Assembly (NCBI GenBank): GCA_028819675.1
Contig: JAPPKT010000275.1
Location: forward strand, 1 to 23,853
Length of the DNA: 23,853 nt
Direction of reading: 5' to 3'
From: Caldilineaceae bacterium
GTDB taxonomy: Bacteria; Chloroflexota; Anaerolineae; Caldilineales; Caldilineaceae
Made by a program: the position numbers and the translations under genes. This document shows, piece after piece, positions 7,064 through 13,285 of this stretch (positions within the stretch are counted from its first letter, which is position 1; every line of letters starts with the position of its first letter). The notes under the pieces are model-generated. The model searched no databases and was not told the origin of the DNA. It was given only the letters and a program-made list of their open reading frames with translations.

Positions 7064-7076
7064 GTATATAATTCCC
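7054..7076. repeat. Right terminal inverted repeat (23 bp)
   Basis: Exact reverse complement of 4375-4397. It reads GGCTAGTCAA at its inner end and TATAATTCCC at its outer end on the plus strand. It contains the -35 of the inward operon promoter and an outward TATAAT (7067-7072) that has no good -35 box at this end. Confidence 0.96.
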
Positions 7077-7084
7077 TTTATTTT
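7077..7084. repeat. Right 8-bp target-site duplication (TTTATTTT)
   Basis: Identical to 4367-4374. Joining the flanks through one copy gives the predicted empty site, GAGC-TTTATTTT-TCCG. Confidence 0.95.
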
Positions 7085-7140
7085 TCCGTGATCGTCGGGC
7101 GGGCAGCGCACAGCGTCGGATTTTCTTGAAGGAGGCGTGT

Positions 7141-7203
7141 GTGCTACGATTGCAACATTGCCGAAGGTGCGGTCCAGATTTCGGAAATGGAGTCGTGCAA
7201 TGA
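7141..7203 (+). CDS. Possible 20-codon upstream ORF coupled to the Trm112-like gene
   Basis: GTG 7141 follows a strong GGAGG (7131-7135) with 5-nt spacing and encodes a 20-residue peptide containing CRRCG. Its TGA stop overlaps the ATG of the next gene in the form ATGA (7200-7203), an arrangement typical of translational coupling. It may be a regulatory leader peptide; the peptide itself has no recognisable family. The same GGAGG is too close (1 nt) to serve the in-frame GTG at 7137. Confidence 0.35.
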   Translation: MLRLQHCRRCGPDFGNGVVQ

Positions 7204-7577
7204 AAAAACTGCTAAAGTTTCTGTTCTTTGTTGGATTTGCCGCCGGGATTGTGTATGTGTTGAAGCAGGCTTTAGGGGGCGCACAGCCGGAAGGGACGGG
7301 CAGCGGCGTACTACCTGAAACGCCGGTGACGCCGTTGGAAGATATGCCATTGGGGGGCGATGTAAGTCCGCAACTCCTGGACATCCTCGTGGACCCTGAG
7401 GACAAAGGGTCGCTGCAGCTGATGGACGACAGCAAGTTTCTGCTCAACCCCCGCAACGGTTATCGTTATCCGATTCGCAATGGGATTCCGGTGATGCTCA
7501 TTGAAGAGGGGAAAAAGTACCAGGATGAAAGCCTGATTCAGAACGGTCAGGAACAGACGGAGGCTTCGTCGGCCTGA
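7200..7577 (+). CDS. Membrane-anchored Trm112/UPF0434-like protein
   Basis: 125 residues. The N-terminus is basic plus hydrophobic (MKKLLKFLFFVGFAAGIVYV), a single membrane anchor or uncleaved signal. After a Pro/Gly linker comes a Trm112-like segment, LLDILVDPEDKGSLQL, ending in the family's typical YPIRNGIPVMLIEEGKK. Canonical Trm112/YcaR proteins are small soluble zinc-binding partners with Cys-x2-Cys in this position; here the residues are Asp and Asp, so zinc binding at this site is unlikely. ATG 7200 is supported by GGAG 8 nt upstream, and its ATGA overlap with a short upstream ORF suggests coupling. The transposon sits 116 bp upstream with an outward TATAAT in its TIR, so expression may have been altered by the insertion. 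Role unknown. Confidence 0.75.
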   Translation: MKKLLKFLFFVGFAAGIVYVLKQALGGAQPEGTGSGVLPETPVTPLEDMPLGGDVSPQLLDILVDPEDKGSLQLMDDSKFLLNPRNGYRYPIRNGIPVMLIEEGKKYQDESLIQNGQEQTEASSA

Positions 7578-7692
7578 GGTTGTTCCAACTTGCCGGGGAC
7601 AGAAGACCGGCGCGCAGTAGGGAGAGGTGGAAGCCGTTTCACCCAGGGTGTAAGGTCGTTCCCTATGGGAGTGCGGTACAAATAGCATAGGA

Positions 7693-7724
7693 GCCTGGCG
7701 GCAGTTGGTGCGCCAGGCTTTCTT
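7693..7724 (+). terminator. Rho-independent terminator after the Trm112-like gene
   Basis: Perfect 8-bp stem GCCTGGCG (7693-7700) / CGCCAGGC (7711-7718) with a 10-nt loop and the tail TTTCTT. It lies between the convergent Trm112-like gene and the histidine kinase. The tail is T-rich only on the plus strand. Confidence 0.75.
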
Positions 7725-7761
7725 GACTCTCTGGAGTTGTGTTGGTTCTGAAGAACTCAGG

Positions 7762-9489
7762 TCAGGCGAGGGACATCGAGGGGCTACCGTCCGGCTGGCG
7801 CCCTGACGGGTCCGTAGGGAGTTCGATGGCAAAGACGGCGCCGTCGCGGTTCTCTACGTTCACAGTGCCTCCGTGCGCTTCGACAGCGCTCTTGACGATG
7901 GCAAGGCCCAATCCCACTCCTGGAAGCTGTTCGCTTATTTCGCCGCGATAGAATCGCTCGAAGATTTGTTCCTGGTCAGCCGGCTGGATTCCCGGCCCGT
8001 TGTCAGATACTGTCAGAAGCGTAGCATGGGCATCCGCGGTTGCTGCAAGTTCTACGAATCCCCCTGGCTGGGTAAACTTCAGTGCGTTGTCCAGGAGATT
8101 GGCCAGAGCCATCCCCAAGCTTGTTCTGTCACACCAGATCGAGTCAAGGCCGTCGGGCACAGACAGGCGCAATTCGATCTGCTTGGCCTCCGCAGTCGAC
8201 CGGAACGGGGAAAGGGCTTCTTCCAGCAGGTCTGAAAGGTCATGTTTGGCGATGTCGAGTGCGGCGACACCGCCTTCCAGGCGGGAAAGGTCGAGCAGAT
8301 GACCTGTCATCCACTGCAGTCGTTCCAATTGTCGCTGGCTTTCGCCCAGGAACTCGGAACGCGTTTCAGGTTCTCCCCCGGCCTGGCCCTGGAGGATCTC
8401 GATGAACTGGCGCAGCGCGGTTAGCGGAGTACGCAGTTCGTGTGAAGCGTCTGCGATGAAACGGCGCAGAGCGTCTCGTTCGGCGGCAAGGTCGGCAAAG
8501 GTTGCTTGAAGCCGTGCTGCCATGCGGTTGAAGCGGCGGGAGAGATCGCCGATTTCACCGACCGTTTCGGGGGCCCGAACAGCAAGGTCTCCCTCTTCCA
8601 TCTGCTGCGTTGCGCTTTCGAGGGCCATCAAGGGGGCAGTCAGCGTCCGGCTCATCAGGAATCCGAGCAGGACGGCCACCAAGACCGCGCCCAGCCCTGC
8701 CACCATCAGCGCGCGACGGATGGCGAGAAGGGGCTCGGCGAAAAAGGTGAATCTGTTGGTCATCTGGACGTAACCGATTACCTGATCGTCGTGTTGGACA
8801 GGGACGGTAACTTGAGGCCCTACTGCAGGCGGGGGCGCGGCCCCGGGGGCGTACCCGAAAACGATGCGCCAGATTCGCGGCGTCGAAAGAACATCGAGCG
8901 TCACGGGGCGATTTTGCGTTGTGTCCCCGTCATCAGATGAAGCATCCCCTGGATCGACGATGACCAGCCTGTCCCCCAGGAATCCAGGACGTCTTTCGAG
9001 CGACAAGGCGGCTGTCTCCTCATTCTGTGTGCCCCCTTCGTCAAGGTCCATGGCGAACATTCCACGCGGGTGCCCGGAGCCTGAAATCACGATGACCGGG
9101 CTGATCATCCCCTTTTGCCAGTTCTCTCTGTCGTTGCGGGAGAGATCGCTAAGTAAGCTCAGTACGGCAGGCCTCGAGTCCAGAGGCGCCAGGCGCATTT
9201 GTGAATGGGCAAGCGCCCGATGGTCTCTGTCGAGAATCGTAAGTTCGGTATTGGTGAGGAAGCCGGAAGTTATTGCCAGTTGTTGAAGGCGAAGGCCCTG
9301 GTTCGAGCGGACCAGGAGCGGGTTAGCCATACGTGCTACGGCCTCGGCGTTGAGGACGAGCGTCTCATGTTCGCGGGCGGCCATGTACCGCGTCAGAAGA
9401 CTGAGGGCCACGACTCCTATCAGCAGTGTCGTGAGGAGAGTCAGGGCAGCGTAGCTAATGATCAGACGCCAGCGAATCGAGTACAGCAT
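7762..9489 (-). CDS. HAMP-domain sensor histidine kinase
   Basis: 575 residues, an inner-membrane sensor that autophosphorylates and passes phosphate to a response regulator. Two membrane segments (about 10-33 and 260-280) enclose an extracytoplasmic domain of about 220 residues that matches no sensor family I recognise. Then come HAMP (about 281-333), HisKA with phospho-acceptor His350 in SHELRTPL, and HATPase_c with N box LLDNALKF (466-473), G1 DNGPGI (496-501), F box IFERFYRG and G2 GVGLGLAI (524-531). All catalytic motifs are intact. ATG 9489 was chosen over upstream TTG 9510 because AAGGGG lies just before it and the membrane segment starts soon after. The likely partner is the OmpR-type regulator at 11199-11906, two genes upstream with the triple-PDZ gene in between. 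Confidence 0.93.
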   Translation of the reverse strand: MLYSIRWRLIISYAALTLLTTLLIGVVALSLLTRYMAAREHETLVLNAEAVARMANPLLVRSNQGLRLQQLAITSGFLTNTELTILDRDHRALAHSQMRLAPLDSRPAVLSLLSDLSRNDRENWQKGMISPVIVISGSGHPRGMFAMDLDEGGTQNEETAALSLERRPGFLGDRLVIVDPGDASSDDGDTTQNRPVTLDVLSTPRIWRIVFGYAPGAAPPPAVGPQVTVPVQHDDQVIGYVQMTNRFTFFAEPLLAIRRALMVAGLGAVLVAVLLGFLMSRTLTAPLMALESATQQMEEGDLAVRAPETVGEIGDLSRRFNRMAARLQATFADLAAERDALRRFIADASHELRTPLTALRQFIEILQGQAGGEPETRSEFLGESQRQLERLQWMTGHLLDLSRLEGGVAALDIAKHDLSDLLEEALSPFRSTAEAKQIELRLSVPDGLDSIWCDRTSLGMALANLLDNALKFTQPGGFVELAATADAHATLLTVSDNGPGIQPADQEQIFERFYRGEISEQLPGVGLGLAIVKSAVEAHGGTVNVENRDGAVFAIELPTDPSGRQPDGSPSMSLA

Positions 9490-9569
9490 TTGCGCCCCTT
9501 TAACTCCCAAGAGGACGCGTAAGGAAGAGTCCGCGCATCCTCGGTTGGGGAGCTCCGGCTAAAGGATGC

Positions 9570-9601
9570 CGCTCTGCGGTCTGGCATACGACCGCAGAGC
9601 G
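9570..9601. other. Perfect 12-bp hairpin between the PDZ and kinase genes
   Basis: CGCTCTGCGGTC (9570-9581) pairs perfectly with GACCGCAGAGCG (9590-9601) across an 8-nt loop. Neither strand has a T run after it, so it is not a standard terminator. It could slow transcription, stabilise an mRNA end or bind a dimeric protein. Confidence 0.7.
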
Positions 9602-9619
9602 GAGCGAGTATTGACTGTG

Positions 9620-9674
9620 CCAGCGTCTGAGGCGGGCGTTCTCCATCGTGCCTGCCCGCCTCTGGAGACGCTGG
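9620..9674. other. Long bulged hairpin after the PDZ gene
   Basis: CCAGCGTCT (9620-9628) pairs with AGACGCTGG (9666-9674), and inside it GAGGCGGGC (9629-9637) pairs with GCCCGCCTC (9654-9662). Only a 3-nt bulge (9663-9665) and a 16-nt loop interrupt 18 base pairs. It lies 21 bp beyond the PDZ stop codon on the minus strand. There is no U run, so it is either a rho-independent-like structure lacking a tail or a processing or stability element between PDZ and kinase messages. Confidence 0.7.
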
Positions 9675-9695
9675 TCTTCACCAAGTAGGAAGGGT

Positions 9696-10946
9696 TTAGG
9701 AACTGCTCTGCGACTCCTGGGCGTTCTTCTGCTCCTCGTGGTCCTGATTGTGCAGTTCCTTCATCTGCATGCGGAGGCGCTCAAGCGGCATGATGGACAC
9801 ACCCAGAAAGGCCTTTTCCTCGTCGTCGGGGTGCGCGCCAAGTGTAACCATTATTGCCATGGTTTCGCCGTCGCGTGTCACCGTGATCGCCACTTCATCA
9901 CCGGGGCTGTGTGTCGCCAGGGCCTCTACCAGATCCTCAAGGCTTGAGATTTCGGTGTCGCCAAAGGCGGTGATTGCATCGCCTAGCTGCAGTTCTGCGA
10001 TGGACGCCGGTCCCTGGTCCTTAACGGCCATTACCAAGGCACCATCCGGCAGTTCCATGAAGGAAAAGCGGTTGCCGAAAGGCATCGCGAAGCCGAAACG
10101 GTTGCCCTGATGCGGGCGGCGATCGAGGTCGGATCGATTGGCATTGATGCGGAAGCGTTCAGCCGGTACGATGCGTAAACCGATGAATGGCTTAGTTTCG
10201 TCATCGGGGTGGGCGCCGAGGGTAACGCTCAACTCCATTGTCTCGCCATCCCTATCTACCGTCAGTGCGACAACGTCTCCGGGATTGTAGGCGGCAGCGG
10301 CTTCAGCCAGGTCTCTCATTCCGGTGATTTCGGTTTCGTCGACTGAGGTGATCAGGTCGCCGGCCATCAAGCCGGCAGGTGCGGCCGGGCCTTCTTCCAA
10401 GACCTCCATGACGATGGCACCTTCGCTGGCGCCTTCGTGGAATCGTTGCATCCCTCTGAACCGCTCGATGGCGGGTAGGCGTCCTTGTCCGCGCATCGCA
10501 GGGAACCGCCCGCGCTGGGCCGTCATGCCGTGGAGCCGGGGAACGTCAGGCGCCACGCCGAGCAGCGGATAGCCGTCCCGGTCCGCCAAGGTGACCGTCA
10601 GCGTCAGCTCCTCTTCGCCGCGTTTTACGGTCAGTTCGAGAGTATCGCCAGGGTCGCGCATGAGTATCACGTGCTGCAACTCGGCGGCGGTATTTACCAT
10701 GTCACCATCGATCGCCAGCAAGATATCGCCGCGGGCAAGGCCGGCTTCGGAGGCTGGTGTCTCCTCGGCGACGGCCACGATCAGGACGCCTGGTTCCGGC
10801 TTGATTCGTTCCGACAGCGATGCAGCCGAAGCAGTTCCTCCCAAAGCCAGTGACGCGAGGAGGACCAAAGAAATCACGGCCCAAAGCTTTCGTTTGGCTG
10901 CGTCTGACGCCGGCCTTTTGCTGATTGTTTGTCTGAGGTTTCTCAT
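9696..10946 (-). CDS. Secreted protein with three PDZ domains and no protease domain
   Basis: 416 residues. The signal sequence spans about 19-42 (LWAVISLVLLASLALGG, likely cleavage after TASA). Three PDZ domains follow at about 44-125, 170-255 and 300-390, each with the hallmark 'P-A-x-x-A-x-L-x-x-G-D-x-I' groove segment, for example PASEAGLARGDILLAIDG and PAAPAGLMAGDLITSVDE. Domains 2 and 3 are a clear internal duplication: both end in VTLGAHPDDE followed by K-x-F-x-G and P-x-E-R-x-R. There is no HtrA-type trypsin domain and no catalytic Ser/His/Asp arrangement, so it is a binding or scaffold protein rather than a protease. The tail is Gln/Glu/Ser-rich. ATG 10946 has GGAG 7 nt upstream. Its position between a response regulator and a sensor kinase suggests an extracytoplasmic accessory that senses exposed peptide ends. 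Confidence 0.9.
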   Translation of the reverse strand: MRNLRQTISKRPASDAAKRKLWAVISLVLLASLALGGTASAASLSERIKPEPGVLIVAVAEETPASEAGLARGDILLAIDGDMVNTAAELQHVILMRDPGDTLELTVKRGEEELTLTVTLADRDGYPLLGVAPDVPRLHGMTAQRGRFPAMRGQGRLPAIERFRGMQRFHEGASEGAIVMEVLEEGPAAPAGLMAGDLITSVDETEITGMRDLAEAAAAYNPGDVVALTVDRDGETMELSVTLGAHPDDETKPFIGLRIVPAERFRINANRSDLDRRPHQGNRFGFAMPFGNRFSFMELPDGALVMAVKDQGPASIAELQLGDAITAFGDTEISSLEDLVEALATHSPGDEVAITVTRDGETMAIMVTLGAHPDDEEKAFLGVSIMPLERLRMQMKELHNQDHEEQKNAQESQSSS

Positions 10947-11198
10947 CTCTTTCTCCTTGTAGCTGTACTACACATTGCGGTTTTTCCACTGCCTACGGTT
11001 TCAGTGTAGCGCCCCAAATTGAAAGGCAGGTTGCTTTTGCATTAAGGTTTCGCAATAAAGGAGAAGAGTTTCGGACAGGAAATTAAGGAGGTCGCATCGA
11101 TTTCAGCGGTCGGAAGGTCAGGCAGCGTTATCCCAGAGTTGCCGTATGCAGCGTCTTTAGCCTAGCCGCCGGTAAATTCTACATATGAAAGCAGAGGA
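10947..11198. other. Intergenic region between response regulator and PDZ gene
   Basis: 252 bp without a supported gene, relatively AT-rich around 11020-11090. It probably carries the promoter of the PDZ gene on the minus strand, but no convincing -35/-10 pair was found. Confidence 0.4.
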
Positions 11199-11906
11199 CT
11201 ACATCTTCTTACCCTGAAATTTGTAACCGAAGCCGCGCACCGTCACTAGTCTTGCAGGATTGGCCGCGTCGCGTTCGATCTTCTGACGCAGATGCCTGAT
11301 ATGTACGTCAACTGTTCGGTCGCTGTTGACATCGCCTTCGTAGCCCCACACGGCCTCGACAAGGCCACTACGGCTGACCGGAACATTGGGCCGGGCGGCA
11401 AGGTGGTGAAGCAGTCGAAACTCGGTCGGCGTCAGCTCGACGACTTCTCCTTCCAGCCGCACTTCCAGATGCGTCAGGTCGATTTCAAGGCCCTCGAAAC
11501 GCTGGACCTGGCTATCGGCCTGTGCAGCCAACTCACCATAGGCGCGGCGCAAGAGTGCCCGAATGCGGGAAACCAGTTCGCGCAGACCGTAGGGCTTTAC
11601 CATGTAATCGTCGGCCCCCAGCTCCAGGCCGAGCACTTTGTCTAGTTCCTCATCTTTGGCAGTCAACATCAGGATGGGCTGGCGGTGATTCTGGGAACGC
11701 AGCGCGCGACATACGTCATAGCCGCTCATATCGGGTAGACGCAGGTCCAGAGTTATAAGGTCGGGTTGTTCCCTACTGGTCATTTCGAGTGCCTTCGCCC
11801 CGGTATCGGCGCGAAAGACTTCGAAGCCTTCCTGCTTCAGCGCGTACTCCAATCCCCTGGCAACAGCTGGTTCGTCCTCAACAATCAGTACACGTTCCCG
11901 GTTCAT
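11199..11906 (-). CDS. OmpR/PhoB-family response regulator
   Basis: 235 residues, a cytoplasmic phosphorylation-controlled transcription factor. The receiver domain (about 4-118) has the acidic pocket Glu10/Asp11, phospho-acceptor Asp54 in ITLDLRLPDMSG, the Thr82 switch in MLTAKDE and Lys104 in MVKPYG. The winged-helix DNA-binding domain (about 140-233) shows VVELTPTEFRLLHHLA and the recognition-helix pattern DRTVDVHIRHLRQKIE, ending in VRGFGYKF. ATG 11906 was chosen because GGAG lies upstream and the receiver strand starts at once; longer in-frame starts to 12020 add no domain. It is the first gene of the minus-strand RR, PDZ, kinase set and most likely the partner of the kinase at 7762-9489. 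Confidence 0.94.
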   Translation of the reverse strand: MNRERVLIVEDEPAVARGLEYALKQEGFEVFRADTGAKALEMTSREQPDLITLDLRLPDMSGYDVCRALRSQNHRQPILMLTAKDEELDKVLGLELGADDYMVKPYGLRELVSRIRALLRRAYGELAAQADSQVQRFEGLEIDLTHLEVRLEGEVVELTPTEFRLLHHLAARPNVPVSRSGLVEAVWGYEGDVNSDRTVDVHIRHLRQKIERDAANPARLVTVRGFGYKFQGKKM

Positions 11907-12209
11907 CGTCCGATCTCCTGCGATAGGGGTCGTTTTGGCGCCTTGGGTCGATGGAGGCTGCATGAATCCGTACGTCTCGCGTCCCAGATTTTTTGGAGCC
12001 AATCCGCAGCCAGTGTACAATAGGTGGTTGTAGTATACCTATCAAATGGAGGCTTTGCTACGGGGGAAGTAGGCGGATCGCGCCCTAGGCGTCAGAAGAG
12101 GTTCACAGCCGGGTAGGATGGCAATACTGACCTCTCGATTCTGTCTTATGCAGGAGAGCAGGCCGGATCAGCCTGAGAATTCGCTGGAAACGGGAAGGAA
12201 AACTATACG
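11907..12209. other. Divergent regulatory region between the response regulator and rplI
   Basis: 303 bp without a supported gene. It contains a candidate minus-strand promoter (12017-12045) for the response regulator and must also hold signals for rplI on the plus strand, where no clear promoter was seen. Confidence 0.5.
12017..12045 (-). promoter_or_regulatory. Candidate promoter of the response regulator
   Basis: On the minus strand TTGATA (12040-12045) and TATTGT (12017-12022) are separated by 17 nt; the boxes match consensus 5 of 6 and 4 of 6. It lies about 110 bp before the start codon at 11906. Confidence 0.5.
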
Positions 12210-12803
12210 ATGGCTCGCATGAAAGTATTGCTAACCGAAGATATTCCAAGTTTGGGCCTTGCCGGCGAAGTCCATACTGTGGCGAGAGGCTATGCCCGCA
12301 ATTATCTGCTGCCGCGCAGAGAGGCGATTCTGGCGACCAAGGGCGCTCTGAAGCAGGCGGAGGACATACGCCAGGCGGCTATACGAAAGCGAGCGCAGGA
12401 ACGATCGAACGCCGATGCCCAAGCAGAAGTTCTCAGCGGCCAGCAATTGCTCTTTAACGTGAGGGCAGGAGAGAACGACCGGCTGTACGGTTCGATAACC
12501 ACATCGGATATCGCAACCAGGTTAGAGGAAACGGTCGAATTCGAAGTGGACCGAAGGCGAATCGCCTTGAACCAGCCAATTCGTGAGTTGGGCCTGTACG
12601 ACGTGACTATTCGGCTGATGGCTGAAGTAGATGCAACGTTTGCTGTTGCGGTCGTGCGGGAGGGTGAGAGTTGGGCGGATGCAGATCAGCGGGAACAGGA
12701 CCGTGAGGAAGCGGCGCGAGCGGAAGCCGAGGCAGAAGCCGTGGCTGAGTTGGTGGATGATGAATCCGCTGCCGACGCGGAGGAGGACACGGCAACAGGC
12801 TGA
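12210..12803 (+). CDS. rplI: 50S ribosomal protein L9 with an acidic C-terminal extension
   Basis: 197 residues; binds 23S rRNA at the base of the L1 stalk. The N-domain shows the L9 signature [32 protein letters not shown] (given here in outline: start MKVLLTED, glycine-rich GLAGE, then ARNYLLPR at about 29-36), followed by a long central helix (about 42-75) and the C-domain with [11 protein letters not shown] and a closing VxxREGESW. The last 40 or so residues form an extra Glu/Ala/Asp-rich tail beyond the family's usual length of about 150. ATG 12210 has GGAAGGA upstream. The usual rpsF/ssb/rpsR neighbours are absent; rplI stands alone ahead of gyrA. Confidence 0.95.
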   Translation: MARMKVLLTEDIPSLGLAGEVHTVARGYARNYLLPRREAILATKGALKQAEDIRQAAIRKRAQERSNADAQAEVLSGQQLLFNVRAGENDRLYGSITTSDIATRLEETVEFEVDRRRIALNQPIRELGLYDVTIRLMAEVDATFAVAVVREGESWADADQREQDREEAARAEAEAEAVAELVDDESAADAEEDTATG

Positions 12804-12843
12804 TTAAAGGGGACGCTTGTACTGAAAACACTATAGAATATCT

Positions 12844-12879
12844 GGCGGACAGGGTGCAGACCCTGCCCGCTTCTGTTTG
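12844..12879 (+). terminator. Probable terminator after rplI
   Basis: CAGGGT (12850-12855) pairs with ACCCTG (12860-12865), extended after one mismatch by GCGG/CCGC-type pairs, and is followed by the T-rich TTCTGTTTGT. It starts 41 bp after the rplI stop. The stem is imperfect. Confidence 0.45.
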
Positions 12880-13066
12880 TCCGGGCTGGGCGAATGAGCA
12901 CTGTAGATGATGCAGGACTCTGTCTGTACATTACCGCCCAGAACGGCCATTCATGTCCTAAGAAGAGACCCGAAACAGGGCCTTTTCGACAGATTTTTTC
13001 CATTTTCTCACTACTGCCCGGCCCCAAGAGGGGCTGGGTGCGGGTCCGGCTTCAGGCGCTTTTCGC

Positions 13067-13095
13067 TGGCCAATTTCGGGCAAATCAGGTATACT
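13067..13095 (+). promoter_or_regulatory. Candidate gyrA promoter
   Basis: TGGCCA (13067-13072) and TATACT (13090-13095) are separated by 17 nt; they match sigma-70 consensus 4 of 6 and 5 of 6. It would give a leader of roughly 185 nt before the gyrA start. Confidence 0.4.
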
Positions 13096-13285
13096 TAATG
13101 GTGGCGAAAGTCCAGCCTGAAAGTGTCCAGGGCGCATAGCATTTTCCCAATTGGAGAGGCTCCCAGCAGGTCACAGAGGGCCATTTGGCGGGGACTGATT
13201 TCGACCCCAACTCAGGGTCAGGGCCTCCGAAATTGACGATGGCGGAGGCCATGACACAGAACGATACAGTGGCGGGAGAAGGTGA

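Larger units (their letters stand above)
4375..7076 (-). mobile_element. IS1595-family-like transposon carrying a restriction-modification operon
   Basis: The 2702-bp element is bounded by perfect 23-bp terminal inverted repeats and flanked by identical 8-bp target duplications. It contains three minus-strand genes in order: DDE transposase, C5-cytosine methyltransferase and putative restriction endonuclease. Gaps are minimal: 12 bp between the first two genes and a 71-bp overlap between the last two. The promoter uses a -35 box within the right TIR, and the last gene's stop codon lies within the left TIR, so almost no DNA is spare. Identical TIRs, identical duplications and intact reading frames indicate a recent and probably functional insertion. 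IS1595 relatives with passenger genes are known; an end-to-end restriction-modification cargo of this kind is what stands out here. Confidence 0.93.
12804..13285. other. 482-bp intergenic region between rplI and gyrA
   Basis: No gene is supported; the short frame open at 12894-13139 has no family resemblance or good ribosome site. It holds a weak terminator-like hairpin after rplI (12844-12879), a small GGCCCC-AAGA-GGGGCT hairpin near 13020-13035, and a candidate gyrA promoter (13067-13095). Confidence 0.5.

Noticed and set aside
9570..9674. Rho-independent terminators
   Set aside because: Strong stems but no T run on either strand.
9696..10946. HtrA/DegP-type protease
   Set aside because: Only PDZ domains are present; no trypsin-like domain or catalytic triad.
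12894..13139. 81-codon open frame between rplI and gyrA
   Set aside because: No Shine-Dalgarno, no recognisable motif, overlaps hairpins and the candidate gyrA promoter.
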